Below, piece by piece: positions 32,587 to 40,607 of a stretch of DNA of 43,644 nt. The stretch lies in NCBI GenBank assembly GCA_029266735.1, contig JAQSWG010000017.1, forward strand, positions 1 through 43,644, written 5' to 3'. Under the pieces are notes generated by a model. The model did no database searches and was not told the origin of the DNA. It saw nothing but the letters and a program-made list of their open reading frames with translations. The DNA is from Ornithinibacter sp. Its GTDB lineage: Bacteria; Actinomycetota; Actinomycetes; Actinomycetales; Dermatophilaceae. The stretch's first letter is position 1; every line of letters begins with the position of its first letter. The translations under genes were made by a program, and so were the position numbers.

Positions 32587-32930
32587 TCGTCCTGGAAGGG
32601 GCGCACCTCGACCCGGCCGTGGCAGGCGCGGGACCCACGTGCGGCGATGTCGAGGGCCGCGTCGAGGTCGGCGGCCTCGACGACCCAGAAGCCGCCGATC
32701 TGTTCCTTCGACTCGCTGAACGGGCCGTCGGTCGTGACGACCTCGGAGCCCGTGCCGTCGACCACGGTCGCGGTGGTCGGCGGGTGCAGACCACCGGCGA
32801 ACACCCAGGAGCCGCTCTGCCGCAGTTCCTCGTTGAACTCCTCGACGGACGTGTACATGTCCTGGATCTCGTCCTCCGGCGGCATCGCGTCGCCCTCGGT
32901 GTGCCAGACGGACAGCAGGTACTGGGTCAT
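32583..32930 (-). CDS. YCII-related (DGPF) protein
   Basis: A 115-residue protein of the YCII/DGPF family. It opens MTQYLLSVWHTEGD and carries the diagnostic TTDGPFSESKEQIGGFWVVE, with a ferredoxin-like fold expected. It is the standard partner encoded beside ECF42 sigma factors and probably relays a signal to the sigma factor or is its main target; its biochemical role is unknown. The ATG (32928-32930) has a good Shine-Dalgarno (GGAGAG). TACGGT (complement of 32964-32969) about 30 bp upstream may be the -10. The operon DGPF-sigma is read leftwards. Confidence 0.92.
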   Translation of the reverse strand: MTQYLLSVWHTEGDAMPPEDEIQDMYTSVEEFNEELRQSGSWVFAGGLHPPTTATVVDGTGSEVVTTDGPFSESKEQIGGFWVVEAADLDAALDIAARGSRACHGRVEVRPFQDE

Positions 32931-33014
32931 GGGTCTCTCCTCGGTTCGTGTGGTGCGGACTCGACCGTATGCCGTGCCCTCACCCGGTTCACGAACAGCC
33001 ACCCCCGAATGCGA

Positions 33015-33048
33015 CACCACCCGGCGAAACGGTCTTCGCCGGGTGGTG
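33015..33048 (-). terminator. terminator of the sugar ABC operon
   Basis: A perfect 14-bp inverted repeat (33015-33028 and 33035-33048, 6-base loop) lies 46 bp beyond the stop of the last permease gene and upstream of the DGPF gene. Confidence 0.85.
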
Positions 33049-33094
33049 CCCTGTGCACGCCCCATGGTCCCTCACGTCCCAAGGGGCGCCGTCG

Positions 33095-34042
33095 TCACCC
33101 CTTCTCGGCGCCGGCGTTGGCGCCCTGGGTGAAGTAGCGCTGGAACACGATGAACACCAGCGCGGTGGGGATCGTCATGAGCAGCGCCGCTGCCATGGAG
33201 ATGGGGAACTGGTTGCCCGACCCGAGCCCACCCGACGTCAGCTGGCCGACGCCACGGGTGAGGGTGAAGAGGTCGGGGTCGTCCGCGGCCACGATGAAGT
33301 GCGGCAGCTCGTTCCACGACCCCTGGAACGACAGGATCGTGATCGTGATGAGCGCCGGCCTGGCCATCGGGAGGACGATCGACCAGAAGGTGCGGAACGT
33401 GCCGGCACCGTCGATCCGAGCCGCCTCCTCGACGGACATCGGGATGGACTCGAAGAACTGCTTCATGATGAACACGCCTGCCGCGTCGATGATCAGCGGC
33501 ACGAACAACGCGGGATAGGTGTTGTAGATGCCGAGGTAGTTGAGCACGAGGAACCTCGGGATGAGGAGCACGACGCCCGGCACTGCGAGCACCGCGAGCA
33601 CTCCGGTGAAGACGGCGTTGCGGCCCTTGAAGTTGAGCCGCGCGAGCGAGTAGCCGGCGAGGGACACCAGGAAGACCCGACCCACGGTGACGAGCACTGT
33701 GACGAGCACCGAGTTCGCGAACCACCGGGGATAGTCGGTCTGTGCCAGACGTTCGAACGCCGCCGTCGTGATCGGGTCGGGGATGAGGGCGAGTGGGTTC
33801 GCCACGGCATCCCCGTTGGTCTTGAAGGACGTCGAGACCTGGACGATGAACGGGTAGATGTAGATGATGGCGAAGATCACCAGGAGCGCGTAGATCAGGA
33901 TCTTCTTGCCCCGCCCGCTGCGGTTGACGAGGTTGCCGTCGTCGACGACCGTGGGCTTCGTCGCCTCCGTCACGGCGACGTCCTCGGTCGCAAGGGTCCG
34001 AGCGGCCGGGGCGATCGAGTCGCCGGCGGGTGTCTGCGTCAT
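33095..34042 (-). CDS. sugar ABC transporter permease (MalG-like)
   Basis: A 315-residue inner-membrane permease of the CUT1 carbohydrate ABC family. After a ~45-residue polar N-terminus come six helices. The cytoplasmic coupling loop PMSVEEAARIDGAGTFRTFW carries the EAA motif that contacts the ATPase. The protein ends FQRYFTQGANAGAEKG, close to the family end. The ATG (34040-34042) overlaps the upstream permease stop as ATGA. It is the last gene of the SBP-permease-permease operon and is followed by a strong hairpin terminator. Confidence 0.93.
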   Translation of the reverse strand: MTQTPAGDSIAPAARTLATEDVAVTEATKPTVVDDGNLVNRSGRGKKILIYALLVIFAIIYIYPFIVQVSTSFKTNGDAVANPLALIPDPITTAAFERLAQTDYPRWFANSVLVTVLVTVGRVFLVSLAGYSLARLNFKGRNAVFTGVLAVLAVPGVVLLIPRFLVLNYLGIYNTYPALFVPLIIDAAGVFIMKQFFESIPMSVEEAARIDGAGTFRTFWSIVLPMARPALITITILSFQGSWNELPHFIVAADDPDLFTLTRGVGQLTSGGLGSGNQFPISMAAALLMTIPTALVFIVFQRYFTQGANAGAEKG

Positions 34043-35178
34043 GCCGTCACCCCCTTCCTCCTGGCGGCGCGCTGCTGGCGTCGCTGCGCCCTGCGGGTCG
34101 CTGCCTCGTCCTTGTCGCGCAGCACGTACCGCTGGAGCGAGGTGAGCACGAAGATGATCAGGAAGAGCAGGAACGCCATCGCCGCACCCTGGCCCCACTG
34201 GTTCTGGCGGAATGCCGCCGTGTAGGACAGGAAGGCGGGCGTCAGCGTCGTCTTGGCCGGACCGCCCTGGGTCATCACGTACATCTGGTCGAACACCTGC
34301 CAGGTGCCGATGACCCCGAGGGTGATGACGAGGAGGATCGTCGGCCGCAGGTGCGGGACGGTCACGTTGCGGAACCGCTGCCAGCGGTTGGCGCCGTCGA
34401 CCATGGCCGCCTCCTCGACCTCGGTGGGGAGGTCCTGGAGGCCGGCGAGGAACATGAGCATGAAGGTGCCAGCGGTGGTCCAGATGACCTGCGCCATGAT
34501 CGCGGTGAGCGCCACCGAGGGACCGGAGAACCACTCCCACACCGACAGGCTCAGCACCTGGGTCTCGGCGAGGGCGGCCGGGGGAGCGCTCACGCTCCAC
34601 AACCCCAGCCAGTCACCGATGAGGTGGATGAGGCCGCGTGGGTCGGAGAACCAGACCGGGCCGTCGATGCCGAAGACCGCCAGGAACTGGTTGATGGCCC
34701 CGGTGCTCGTGAAGAGGAAGAGGAACACGAGCGAGATGGCCACCGACGAGACGACCGAGGGGAAGTAGAACGCGGTCCGGAAGAAGGTGCGACCCCTCAG
34801 GAACTTCTGGTTGACGATGACCGCGAGCAGCAGGGCGACGACCGTCTGCAGCGGGACCACGCCGATCACGTAGTAGAAGGTGTTGCGCAGCGAGATCATG
34901 AAGTCCTGCCGAGACAGGCCCGGCTCGGTCAGCAGGGCCGCGTAGTTCTCCGCGCCGACGAGGCTCACCTGCGACGAGAAGGGGCTGCCGCGACCGTTCC
35001 AGTCGGTGAACGAGACCCACAGGGCCATGACGATCGGGATGATGAGGAAGATCCCCAGCCCGAGGAGCGCCGGCGTGATGAAGAGCCACCCGGCGACCGT
35101 CTGACGTTGGCCGACTCCGCGACGGCGCCGCGGGGCCCGGCCGGTGCCAGGCCCCGCGGTGGTGGTGAGCGTGCTCAC
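34039..35178 (-). CDS. sugar ABC transporter permease (MalF-like)
   Basis: A 379-residue CUT1 permease. The N-terminal ~30 residues are basic. Helices follow, starting with AGWLFITPALLGLGIFLIIP, and the coupling loop is LPTEVEEAAMVDGANRWQRF. It is longer than most MalF-like permeases because of an extracytoplasmic stretch around residues 190-225 (VWFSDPRGLIHLIGDWLG) between helices. The tail is very Arg-rich. The start is GTG 35176-35178, overlapping the binding-protein stop as GTGA. It pairs with the MalG-like permease to form the channel. Confidence 0.92.
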   Translation of the reverse strand: MSTLTTTAGPGTGRAPRRRRGVGQRQTVAGWLFITPALLGLGIFLIIPIVMALWVSFTDWNGRGSPFSSQVSLVGAENYAALLTEPGLSRQDFMISLRNTFYYVIGVVPLQTVVALLLAVIVNQKFLRGRTFFRTAFYFPSVVSSVAISLVFLFLFTSTGAINQFLAVFGIDGPVWFSDPRGLIHLIGDWLGLWSVSAPPAALAETQVLSLSVWEWFSGPSVALTAIMAQVIWTTAGTFMLMFLAGLQDLPTEVEEAAMVDGANRWQRFRNVTVPHLRPTILLVITLGVIGTWQVFDQMYVMTQGGPAKTTLTPAFLSYTAAFRQNQWGQGAAMAFLLFLIIFVLTSLQRYVLRDKDEAATRRAQRRQQRAARRKGVTA

Positions 35179-36425
35179 TGGCCGAGCGCCGCGTTCGCGT
35201 TGGTGTCGAAGCCCTCGAGCACCTGCGGGAGGTTCGCCCCGCCGAAGTCCTCGAGCTTGCTGTTGAGGTCGGCGACGACCTGCTCCATCCCCGGCGCGTT
35301 GATCGGGCCGTGGCCGTACTCGCCACCGGCGACGAAGGGAGCGTCCTCCGGGAACTTCTCGGTGTACTGGTCGGCCGCGGACTGGCGGCTGGGCATGACG
35401 CCGAACGCCTCGGCGAACTTCATCTGCTGCTCGACCGTGGTGAGCGCCTTGACGAGCTCGACGGCCTGGGCCTGCGCCTTGGAGTCGGCCGAGACGCCCC
35501 AGCACTGGGTGAACTGGAGGGTGCCCTTGCCCTCAGGGCCTTCCGGCAGCTCGACCGTCTTGTACTTCAGGTCGGGGTAGTCGTTGGTCACGGCCCCCTT
35601 GATCCAGTTGCCCTCGATCGTCATGGCCGACTTCTTCGTGCCGAACGCCTCGCCGCCCCAGCCGGAGTCGAGCTGGTTGGACATCTGGAAGTTGCCGGCC
35701 TTGACGTTCCGCTGGACGTAGTCGAGGGCCTCGGTGACCTCGGGGGTGTTCGCCGCACCAGCGGACGCGTCGTCCTTGAGCCACCAGCCGCCGTTCTGCA
35801 CGATGAAGGCGCCGAGTCGGTCGATGCCGACACCGATGCCGAGACCCGCCTGGCCGCCGGTCGTCAGCTTCTTGGACACCGCCTCGAGCTCCTCCCACGT
35901 CGTGGGCACATCGGCGTCGGACAGTCCGGCCTTGGTCCACGAGTCGGTGTTGATCTGGAGGGCGAGGGTGGAGAAGTCCTTGGGCACGCAGTACTGCTTC
36001 CCGTCGTACGTGAAGGCCTCGCGCAGGGACTCGTAGAAGTCGTCGTTGTCCTCGATCTGGTCGGCGTAGGCGTACAAGCTCCCCTGCTTGGCGTAGTTGC
36101 CGAACAGTGCGGCGTCCATGTAGACGATGTCGGCCGGGTTGCCGCTGGCGAAGCCTTGGGCAAGCTGCTGGGGCATGTCGCTGGCCACCGTGACGGTGAC
36201 CGTGTTGCCGGAGCTCTTCGCCCACGCCTCGGTCGCCTCCTTCACCGCGTTGGTCTCGGCGTCACCCGAGGAGGCGATGAGCATCTTGAGCTCGACCGGG
36301 CCGCTGGCGGACGCCGGAGCGCTCGTGGCTCCCTCCTCCTCGAACCCCCCTCCACCGCAGGCGGAGGCGAGCAGGGCGCCGCTCAGCACGAGGGAGAGGG
36401 TGGCGATGCGACTGTTGCGTGTCAT
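35175..36425 (-). CDS. sugar ABC transporter substrate-binding lipoprotein
   Basis: A 416-residue extracellular solute-binding protein (family 1, MalE-like). It has a lipoprotein signal peptide with the lipobox LLASAC (Cys23 lipidated). The mature protein shows SGNPADIVYMDAALFGNYAK, VPKDFSTLALQINTD, and aromatic ligand-stacking candidates (QNGGWWLKDD, GNWIKGAV). The ATG (36423-36425) has a strong Shine-Dalgarno, AAAGGAG. The ligand is probably an oligosaccharide, suggested by the divergent debranching-type enzyme and the LacI regulator upstream, but it is not proven. Confidence 0.93.
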   Translation of the reverse strand: MTRNSRIATLSLVLSGALLASACGGGGFEEEGATSAPASASGPVELKMLIASSGDAETNAVKEATEAWAKSSGNTVTVTVASDMPQQLAQGFASGNPADIVYMDAALFGNYAKQGSLYAYADQIEDNDDFYESLREAFTYDGKQYCVPKDFSTLALQINTDSWTKAGLSDADVPTTWEELEAVSKKLTTGGQAGLGIGVGIDRLGAFIVQNGGWWLKDDASAGAANTPEVTEALDYVQRNVKAGNFQMSNQLDSGWGGEAFGTKKSAMTIEGNWIKGAVTNDYPDLKYKTVELPEGPEGKGTLQFTQCWGVSADSKAQAQAVELVKALTTVEQQMKFAEAFGVMPSRQSAADQYTEKFPEDAPFVAGGEYGHGPINAPGMEQVVADLNSKLEDFGGANLPQVLEGFDTNANAALGQ

Positions 36426-36476
36426 GAGATGGACTCCTTTGTCGGTCATGCACGGGGGTGGGCTAGCGCGCGCCGG

Positions 36477-37508
36477 TCAGCGCGAGCGGGATCGAGCGGA
36501 CGTGCTGTCCCCCCGGAGGAGGACGGGCTGGAGCAGGGAGCCGGCGGGGGGCCGGGGACGCCCGGCGAGGGCGTCGTCGAGGAGATCGAGGATGCGGTCG
36601 GCGATCTGGTCCAACGGCTGCTCCACGGTCGTGAGGTGGTGCATGAGGGCGGTGTCCGAGCCGTCGAACCCCACCACGCCCACCTCGGACCCGGGTTCGC
36701 GGCCGGCGGCCAGCAGCTCGTGATGGAGCCCGAGCGCGAGGATGTCCGAGGCGCACACGACGGCGTCAGAGGGCCCGAGGTCCGCCAGCAGTCGTCGGGC
36801 GGCGGCGCGTGCGTCGTCGAGGTCCTGGTCGCACGACTCCTCCGGACCGGGGGCGACGCCGGTCCGGGCGCACCCCGCGGCCCAGCCCGCCCGACGGTCG
36901 TCTCCGACCACGGAGCCGGACGGCCAGCCGAGGTAGCCGACGGCTCGGTACCCCAGGTCAGCGCAGTGCGCCACCGCGGCGCCGGTGCCGGCGGCCCCGT
37001 CCACGTCGACCCACCCGGTGAACGTCGGATCGTCCCAGACCCGGCCGAAGGAGGCGAAGGGGATGCCGTTCTCCTCGAGCCAGGCGGGCCTGGGGTCACC
37101 GTGGTGGGTGTCGGCGATGATGAAGGCGTCGACGAGCCGACGCGCCCACATCGCCTGGTAGCCGTCCACCATCGGGCGGTCCCCCGGCGAGCCGAAGGGC
37201 ACCATGTGCGAGCCGTGCTCGGCGGCGCGCATCGCCAGCGAGCCGAGGAAGGGGGCCATCGTCTCGTTGTGCGACCGAGGGCCGAGCGTGTTGATCTCGA
37301 CGCCGACCGCGCCGGCCCGCTGGGAGCGGAGCGACTGAGCGGAGGACGACGGCTGGTAGCCGAGCTCCGCGATCGCCGCCTGGACCCGCTCGAGTGTCTC
37401 CGGACGCACCCGGGTGGGATGCGTCAGCACGTTGCTGACCGTCTGCCGGGAGACAGCGGCGCGCTGCGCGACGTCGTGGATCGTCACGCGATCGCTCGAC
37501 CTCGGCAT
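36477..37508 (-). CDS. LacI-family transcriptional regulator
   Basis: A 343-residue repressor. The helix-turn-helix VTIHDVAQRAAVSRQTVSNV is at residues 8-27, followed by the hinge helix (SSSAQSLRSQRAGAVGVEIN) and a periplasmic-binding-type ligand domain with FIIADTHHGDP and VGVVGFDGSDTALMH. It is likely to bind the twin TTGA-N4-TCAA sites at 37535-37576 and control both itself with the downstream ABC operon and the divergent debranching gene, with a sugar as inducer. The start is ATG 37506-37508 with GGAAGG upstream. The SBP gene lies 51 bp downstream. Confidence 0.95.
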   Translation of the reverse strand: MPRSSDRVTIHDVAQRAAVSRQTVSNVLTHPTRVRPETLERVQAAIAELGYQPSSSAQSLRSQRAGAVGVEINTLGPRSHNETMAPFLGSLAMRAAEHGSHMVPFGSPGDRPMVDGYQAMWARRLVDAFIIADTHHGDPRPAWLEENGIPFASFGRVWDDPTFTGWVDVDGAAGTGAAVAHCADLGYRAVGYLGWPSGSVVGDDRRAGWAAGCARTGVAPGPEESCDQDLDDARAAARRLLADLGPSDAVVCASDILALGLHHELLAAGREPGSEVGVVGFDGSDTALMHHLTTVEQPLDQIADRILDLLDDALAGRPRPPAGSLLQPVLLRGDSTSARSRSR

Positions 37509-37534
37509 GGCGCCCTTCCGGTCCGTCGGAACCT

Positions 37535-37546
37535 TTGATCGTTCAA
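37535..37546. promoter_or_regulatory. LacI-type operator O1
   Basis: TTGATCGTTCAA, a TTGA-N4-TCAA palindrome. Its centre is 30 bp from the second site, about three helical turns, so both dimers lie on the same DNA face. Confidence 0.65.
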
Positions 37547-37559
37547 GTCGCCACTGGCC

Positions 37560-37587
37560 TTGATTTGAACGATCAAATCGGTACAGT
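37560..37587 (+). promoter_or_regulatory. promoter of the debranching gene
   Basis: TTGATT (37560-37565), 16 bp, then TACAGT (37582-37587). Transcription should begin near 37594-37595. Operator O2 covers the spacer. Confidence 0.6.
37562..37579. promoter_or_regulatory. LacI-type operator O2
   Basis: An 18-bp palindrome with perfect 7-base arms (GATTTGA and TCAAATC). It overlaps the space between the -35 and -10 of the debranching gene, where a bound repressor would block RNA polymerase. Confidence 0.7.
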
Positions 37588-37594
37588 GCCCAAT

Positions 37595-37654
37595 GTGGGC
37601 CACATCACACACGTTGTCAATACCCAGAACGTGCCGGGATGCACGCGCCGATGA
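37595..37654 (+). CDS. possible leaderless upstream ORF (19 codons)
   Basis: A GTG exactly seven bases after the -10 TACAGT opens a 19-codon frame (VGHITHVVNTQ, then NVPGCTRR) ending with TGA at 37652-37654. Its stop overlaps the GAGG (37653-37656) that serves the debranching gene ATG at 37665. Translation of the short ORF could therefore control access to that ribosome-binding site. Alternatively the TSS is different, or the ATG at 37593, in frame with the enzyme, adds 24 residues to it. Confidence 0.35.
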   Translation: MGHITHVVNTQNVPGCTRR

Positions 37655-37664
37655 GGTCCTCGGC

Positions 37665-39797
37665 ATGAGCGGGCCGGGGGAAGCCCTGCCGCCGGCGATG
37701 GACGGTCCCCCGGCCGGCGGACGGTCGAGGCAGCCGTGGCTCCACCACCTGGAGACCGCCGTCCACGGACACGTCACGTCCCTCAGCCACGCCACCGGAG
37801 ACATCGACGTCGACGGGATCGACGGGGCGGCGACGGGACTCTACGTCGACGACCGGCGGATCCTCAGCCGGCTCGTCCTCGAGGTGGACGGCGTGCGCCC
37901 CGTGGGCGTCGTCGCGGCGAGCGAGGGCTCCACCACCGAGTGCCTGCTCGTCGCCCGGAACGTGGGGGACCCGGGGCCCGACCCCACGGTCGAGGTGCGA
38001 CGCCACCGTCTGCTCACCGACGTGGGCCTCGAGGAGAGGATCTCCATCACGTCCCGGGCGGGCTCGACGGTGCGGTGCACGGTCACGATGACCGCCCAGG
38101 GCGACGGCGCGGAGCTCCACGAGGTCAAGGTCGGCACGGCCGACAGGCGAGCGCTCCCGGTGCGCGTCGACGACCACCACTGCGGCTGGGCCGACGATCG
38201 ACACCTGACCGAGCTCGACGCGCCGCACGCCGTGATCACCGTGGACGGGACCAGTCTCGTCGCCGCCTGGGAGGTGTCCCTCCCCCACGGGGCCACCACC
38301 ACCCTGAGGCTCGACGTCCGCGCCACGCGGATCGCGGACACCCCGTTCAACCCCACCCCCGGTGCCGGCCGGGTCGGCTGGTCCCGGGTGCGGCTCACCT
38401 CACGGGACGCACGGCTCGGGACCACCGTCCGCCACTCGCTCACCGATCTCGAGCACCTCCTGCTCGCCGACCCCGAGGATCCCCGCGACGTCTTCGCGGC
38501 CGCTGGCTCACCGTGGTACCTCACGCTGTTCGGCCGTGACTCGATCTGGGCGGCACGGATGACGCTGCCGTTCGGCACCGACCTCGCGCGCGGCACGCTG
38601 CGTGCCCTGGCTCGCCGGCAGGGCCAGCGGGACGACCCCGACGCGGCCGAGCAACCCGGGAAGATCCTCCACGAGCTCCGCCGCACGACGTTCGTCGACC
38701 CGGGCGTCTTCGAGCTGCCACCGACCTACTACGGCACGGTCGACGCGACCCCCCTGTGGGTCTGCCTGCTCCATGACGCCTGGCGATGGGGCCTGCCGCC
38801 CTCGGACGTCCTCGCCCTGCGCCCGGCACTGGAGGGCGCGATGGGGTGGCTGCGCAGGTCCGCCGCGGAAGGGGGCGGGCTGGTGCGCTACCACGACCCG
38901 AGCGGCAACGGACTCAGCAACCAGGGGTGGAAGGACTCCGGTGACGCCATGCGCACCGCACAGGGCACGATCGCCGCGGGACCGATCGCGCTCGTCGAGA
39001 CGCAGGCCTATGCCGTCGAGGCCGCCCTCGGAGCCGCAGACCTGTTCGAAGGGGTGTTGGACGAGGACGGCACGCCGTGGCGGGACTGGGCCTTCGAGCT
39101 CGTCCAGCGCGTCCGACAGCAGTTCTGGGTCACCGGGGAGGACGGCGGCCGCTACCTCGCCATGGCCGTGGACGGGACGGGGGGACTCGTCGACGGCATC
39201 GGCAGCAACATGGGCCACGTCATCGGAAGCGGGCTGCTGGACCGCTCGGAGACCGCCGAGGTGGTGGCCGCCCTCGGCGCACCCGAGATGCTGTCCCCGC
39301 TCGGCCTGCGCACCCTGTCGAGCAGCAACCCGGCATACAACCCGCTGGGGTACCACACGGGGTCGATCTGGACCCACGACACGGCGATCTGCGCCTTCGG
39401 GCTGGCCCGCACGGGCCACACCGCGGAGGCGTCCCGACTGGCCGCGGCGCTCGTCGACGTCGCCGCGGCGAGCGGCTACCGGTGGCCGGAGCTCTACGCC
39501 GGCGAACCCGTGCACGGCAACCCCGCTCCCTACCCGGCGAGCTGCCGGCCCCAGGCGTGGGCCGCGGCCTCCGCGGGCCTGCTCGTCTCCACCGTCCTCG
39601 GCCTTCGTGCGGACGCACCGCGCGGCGTCGTGGAGGTGGCACCACTGCCCGAGGGCCCGTTCGGAGCCGTCCACGTGGAGGGCATCCGGGTGGGAGGTCG
39701 GTCGCTGGCCCTCACGGTCGACGGAGCCGGCCGAGTCGTCGACGTCGACGCGGAGCCAGGCCTCGAGGTCCGCGTGCGGACAGGGTCACCGAGCTGA
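37665..39797 (+). CDS. glycogen-debranching-type amylo-alpha-1,6-glucosidase
   Basis: A 710-residue cytoplasmic glycosidase. The N-terminal ~270 residues form the beta-rich GDE N-terminal domain (GLYVDDRRILSRLVLEVDG). An (alpha/alpha)6 barrel follows, with WYLTLFGRDSIWAARMTLPF, ETQAYAVEAALGAADLF, SNMGHVIGSGLLD and YHTGSIWTHDTAICAFGLAR. FGRDS and the Asp/Glu residues near WTHD sit in the active-site cleft in this family. The ATG at 37665 follows GAGG at eight bases. Divergent from the LacI repressor and its sugar importer, it probably hydrolyses branched or alpha-1,6-linked oligosaccharides. It converges with the ABC-2 genes six bases on. Confidence 0.88.
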   Translation: MSGPGEALPPAMDGPPAGGRSRQPWLHHLETAVHGHVTSLSHATGDIDVDGIDGAATGLYVDDRRILSRLVLEVDGVRPVGVVAASEGSTTECLLVARNVGDPGPDPTVEVRRHRLLTDVGLEERISITSRAGSTVRCTVTMTAQGDGAELHEVKVGTADRRALPVRVDDHHCGWADDRHLTELDAPHAVITVDGTSLVAAWEVSLPHGATTTLRLDVRATRIADTPFNPTPGAGRVGWSRVRLTSRDARLGTTVRHSLTDLEHLLLADPEDPRDVFAAAGSPWYLTLFGRDSIWAARMTLPFGTDLARGTLRALARRQGQRDDPDAAEQPGKILHELRRTTFVDPGVFELPPTYYGTVDATPLWVCLLHDAWRWGLPPSDVLALRPALEGAMGWLRRSAAEGGGLVRYHDPSGNGLSNQGWKDSGDAMRTAQGTIAAGPIALVETQAYAVEAALGAADLFEGVLDEDGTPWRDWAFELVQRVRQQFWVTGEDGGRYLAMAVDGTGGLVDGIGSNMGHVIGSGLLDRSETAEVVAALGAPEMLSPLGLRTLSSSNPAYNPLGYHTGSIWTHDTAICAFGLARTGHTAEASRLAAALVDVAAASGYRWPELYAGEPVHGNPAPYPASCRPQAWAAASAGLLVSTVLGLRADAPRGVVEVAPLPEGPFGAVHVEGIRVGGRSLALTVDGAGRVVDVDAEPGLEVRVRTGSPS

Positions 39798-39803
39798 GTG
39801 GCC

Positions 39804-40607
39804 TCAGGCGCTGGCGCCGGTGTAGCGGCGGAGCACGCGGTGCCAGCCGACGCTGGCGGCGACGAGGGCCAGGGTGGCGGCCAGCGGGGAGGCGATGAGC
39901 CAGATGGGGTCGAGCCGGCCGAGCAGCGCCTGGGCGGGAACCGTGGTGAGCAGGGCGACAGGGACGACGACGAGCAGCGTCTGCAGCGGCTGGCGGTAGG
40001 CCTGCACCGGGAAGCGCGACAGCTCGATGACGGAGAAGGAGACCGTGGAGAGCTCGTCGGCGCCGACGAGCAGGACCGCGAGGCACATGAGGCACAGCAC
40101 GAGCGCGTAGAGCAGCACCAGGGCGGCGAGGAGGAGCAGGAGGAACGCCGCGACACCGCCCGGCGTGACACCGCGCCCGGCCAGGCGCACCCCGATCGCC
40201 ACGAGGACGAGGCCCAGCACCGGGTCGACGAGGTTGTGCATGTCCACGTGCCGCAGGCTCACGAGCACCTGGGAGTCGACCGGCCTCGTGAGCAGGTGGT
40301 CCAGCGTCCCGCGCCGCACTCCCTCGCCGAGGGCCTCGAGGTTGGGCTCGAGGAACGCCTGGCGCACCCCGTTGAGGGCGAAGAACAGCCCCACGACGAC
40401 GAGCACCTCGCCGTAGGTCCACCCGCCGATGTCACCGGTGAACCGGAAGTAGACCGACACCCCGAGCGCCGCCCAGGCCAGCCAGAAGGTGCTCATCACG
40501 GTCTTGGCAGCGAGGTCGGCGCGGTACTCGAGCTGCTCCGCCACGGCGGCCCGCCAGCAGATCGCGAGGATCCGCGCGTACCGACCCCACCCGCGGACGC
40601 GGCTCAC
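39804..40607 (-). CDS. ABC-2 type exporter permease (DUF990-like)
   Basis: A 267-residue, six-helix ABC-2 permease. After a short basic start (RVRGWGRYARILAICWRAAV) it has FFALNGVRQAFLEPNLEALG and RGTLDHLLTRPVDSQVLVSL, conserved in the DUF990/ABC-2_3 subfamily. The start is GTG 40605-40607, overlapping the previous permease stop as GTGA. With the neighbouring permease and ATPase it forms a heteromeric exporter whose substrate is unknown. It converges with the debranching gene. Confidence 0.88.
   Translation of the reverse strand: MSRVRGWGRYARILAICWRAAVAEQLEYRADLAAKTVMSTFWLAWAALGVSVYFRFTGDIGGWTYGEVLVVVGLFFALNGVRQAFLEPNLEALGEGVRRGTLDHLLTRPVDSQVLVSLRHVDMHNLVDPVLGLVLVAIGVRLAGRGVTPGGVAAFLLLLLAALVLLYALVLCLMCLAVLLVGADELSTVSFSVIELSRFPVQAYRQPLQTLLVVVPVALLTTVPAQALLGRLDPIWLIASPLAATLALVAASVGWHRVLRRYTGASA

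Noticed and set aside
35310-37538. 742-codon forward open frame
   Set aside because: Antisense to the binding-protein and LacI genes, both of which have clear motifs.
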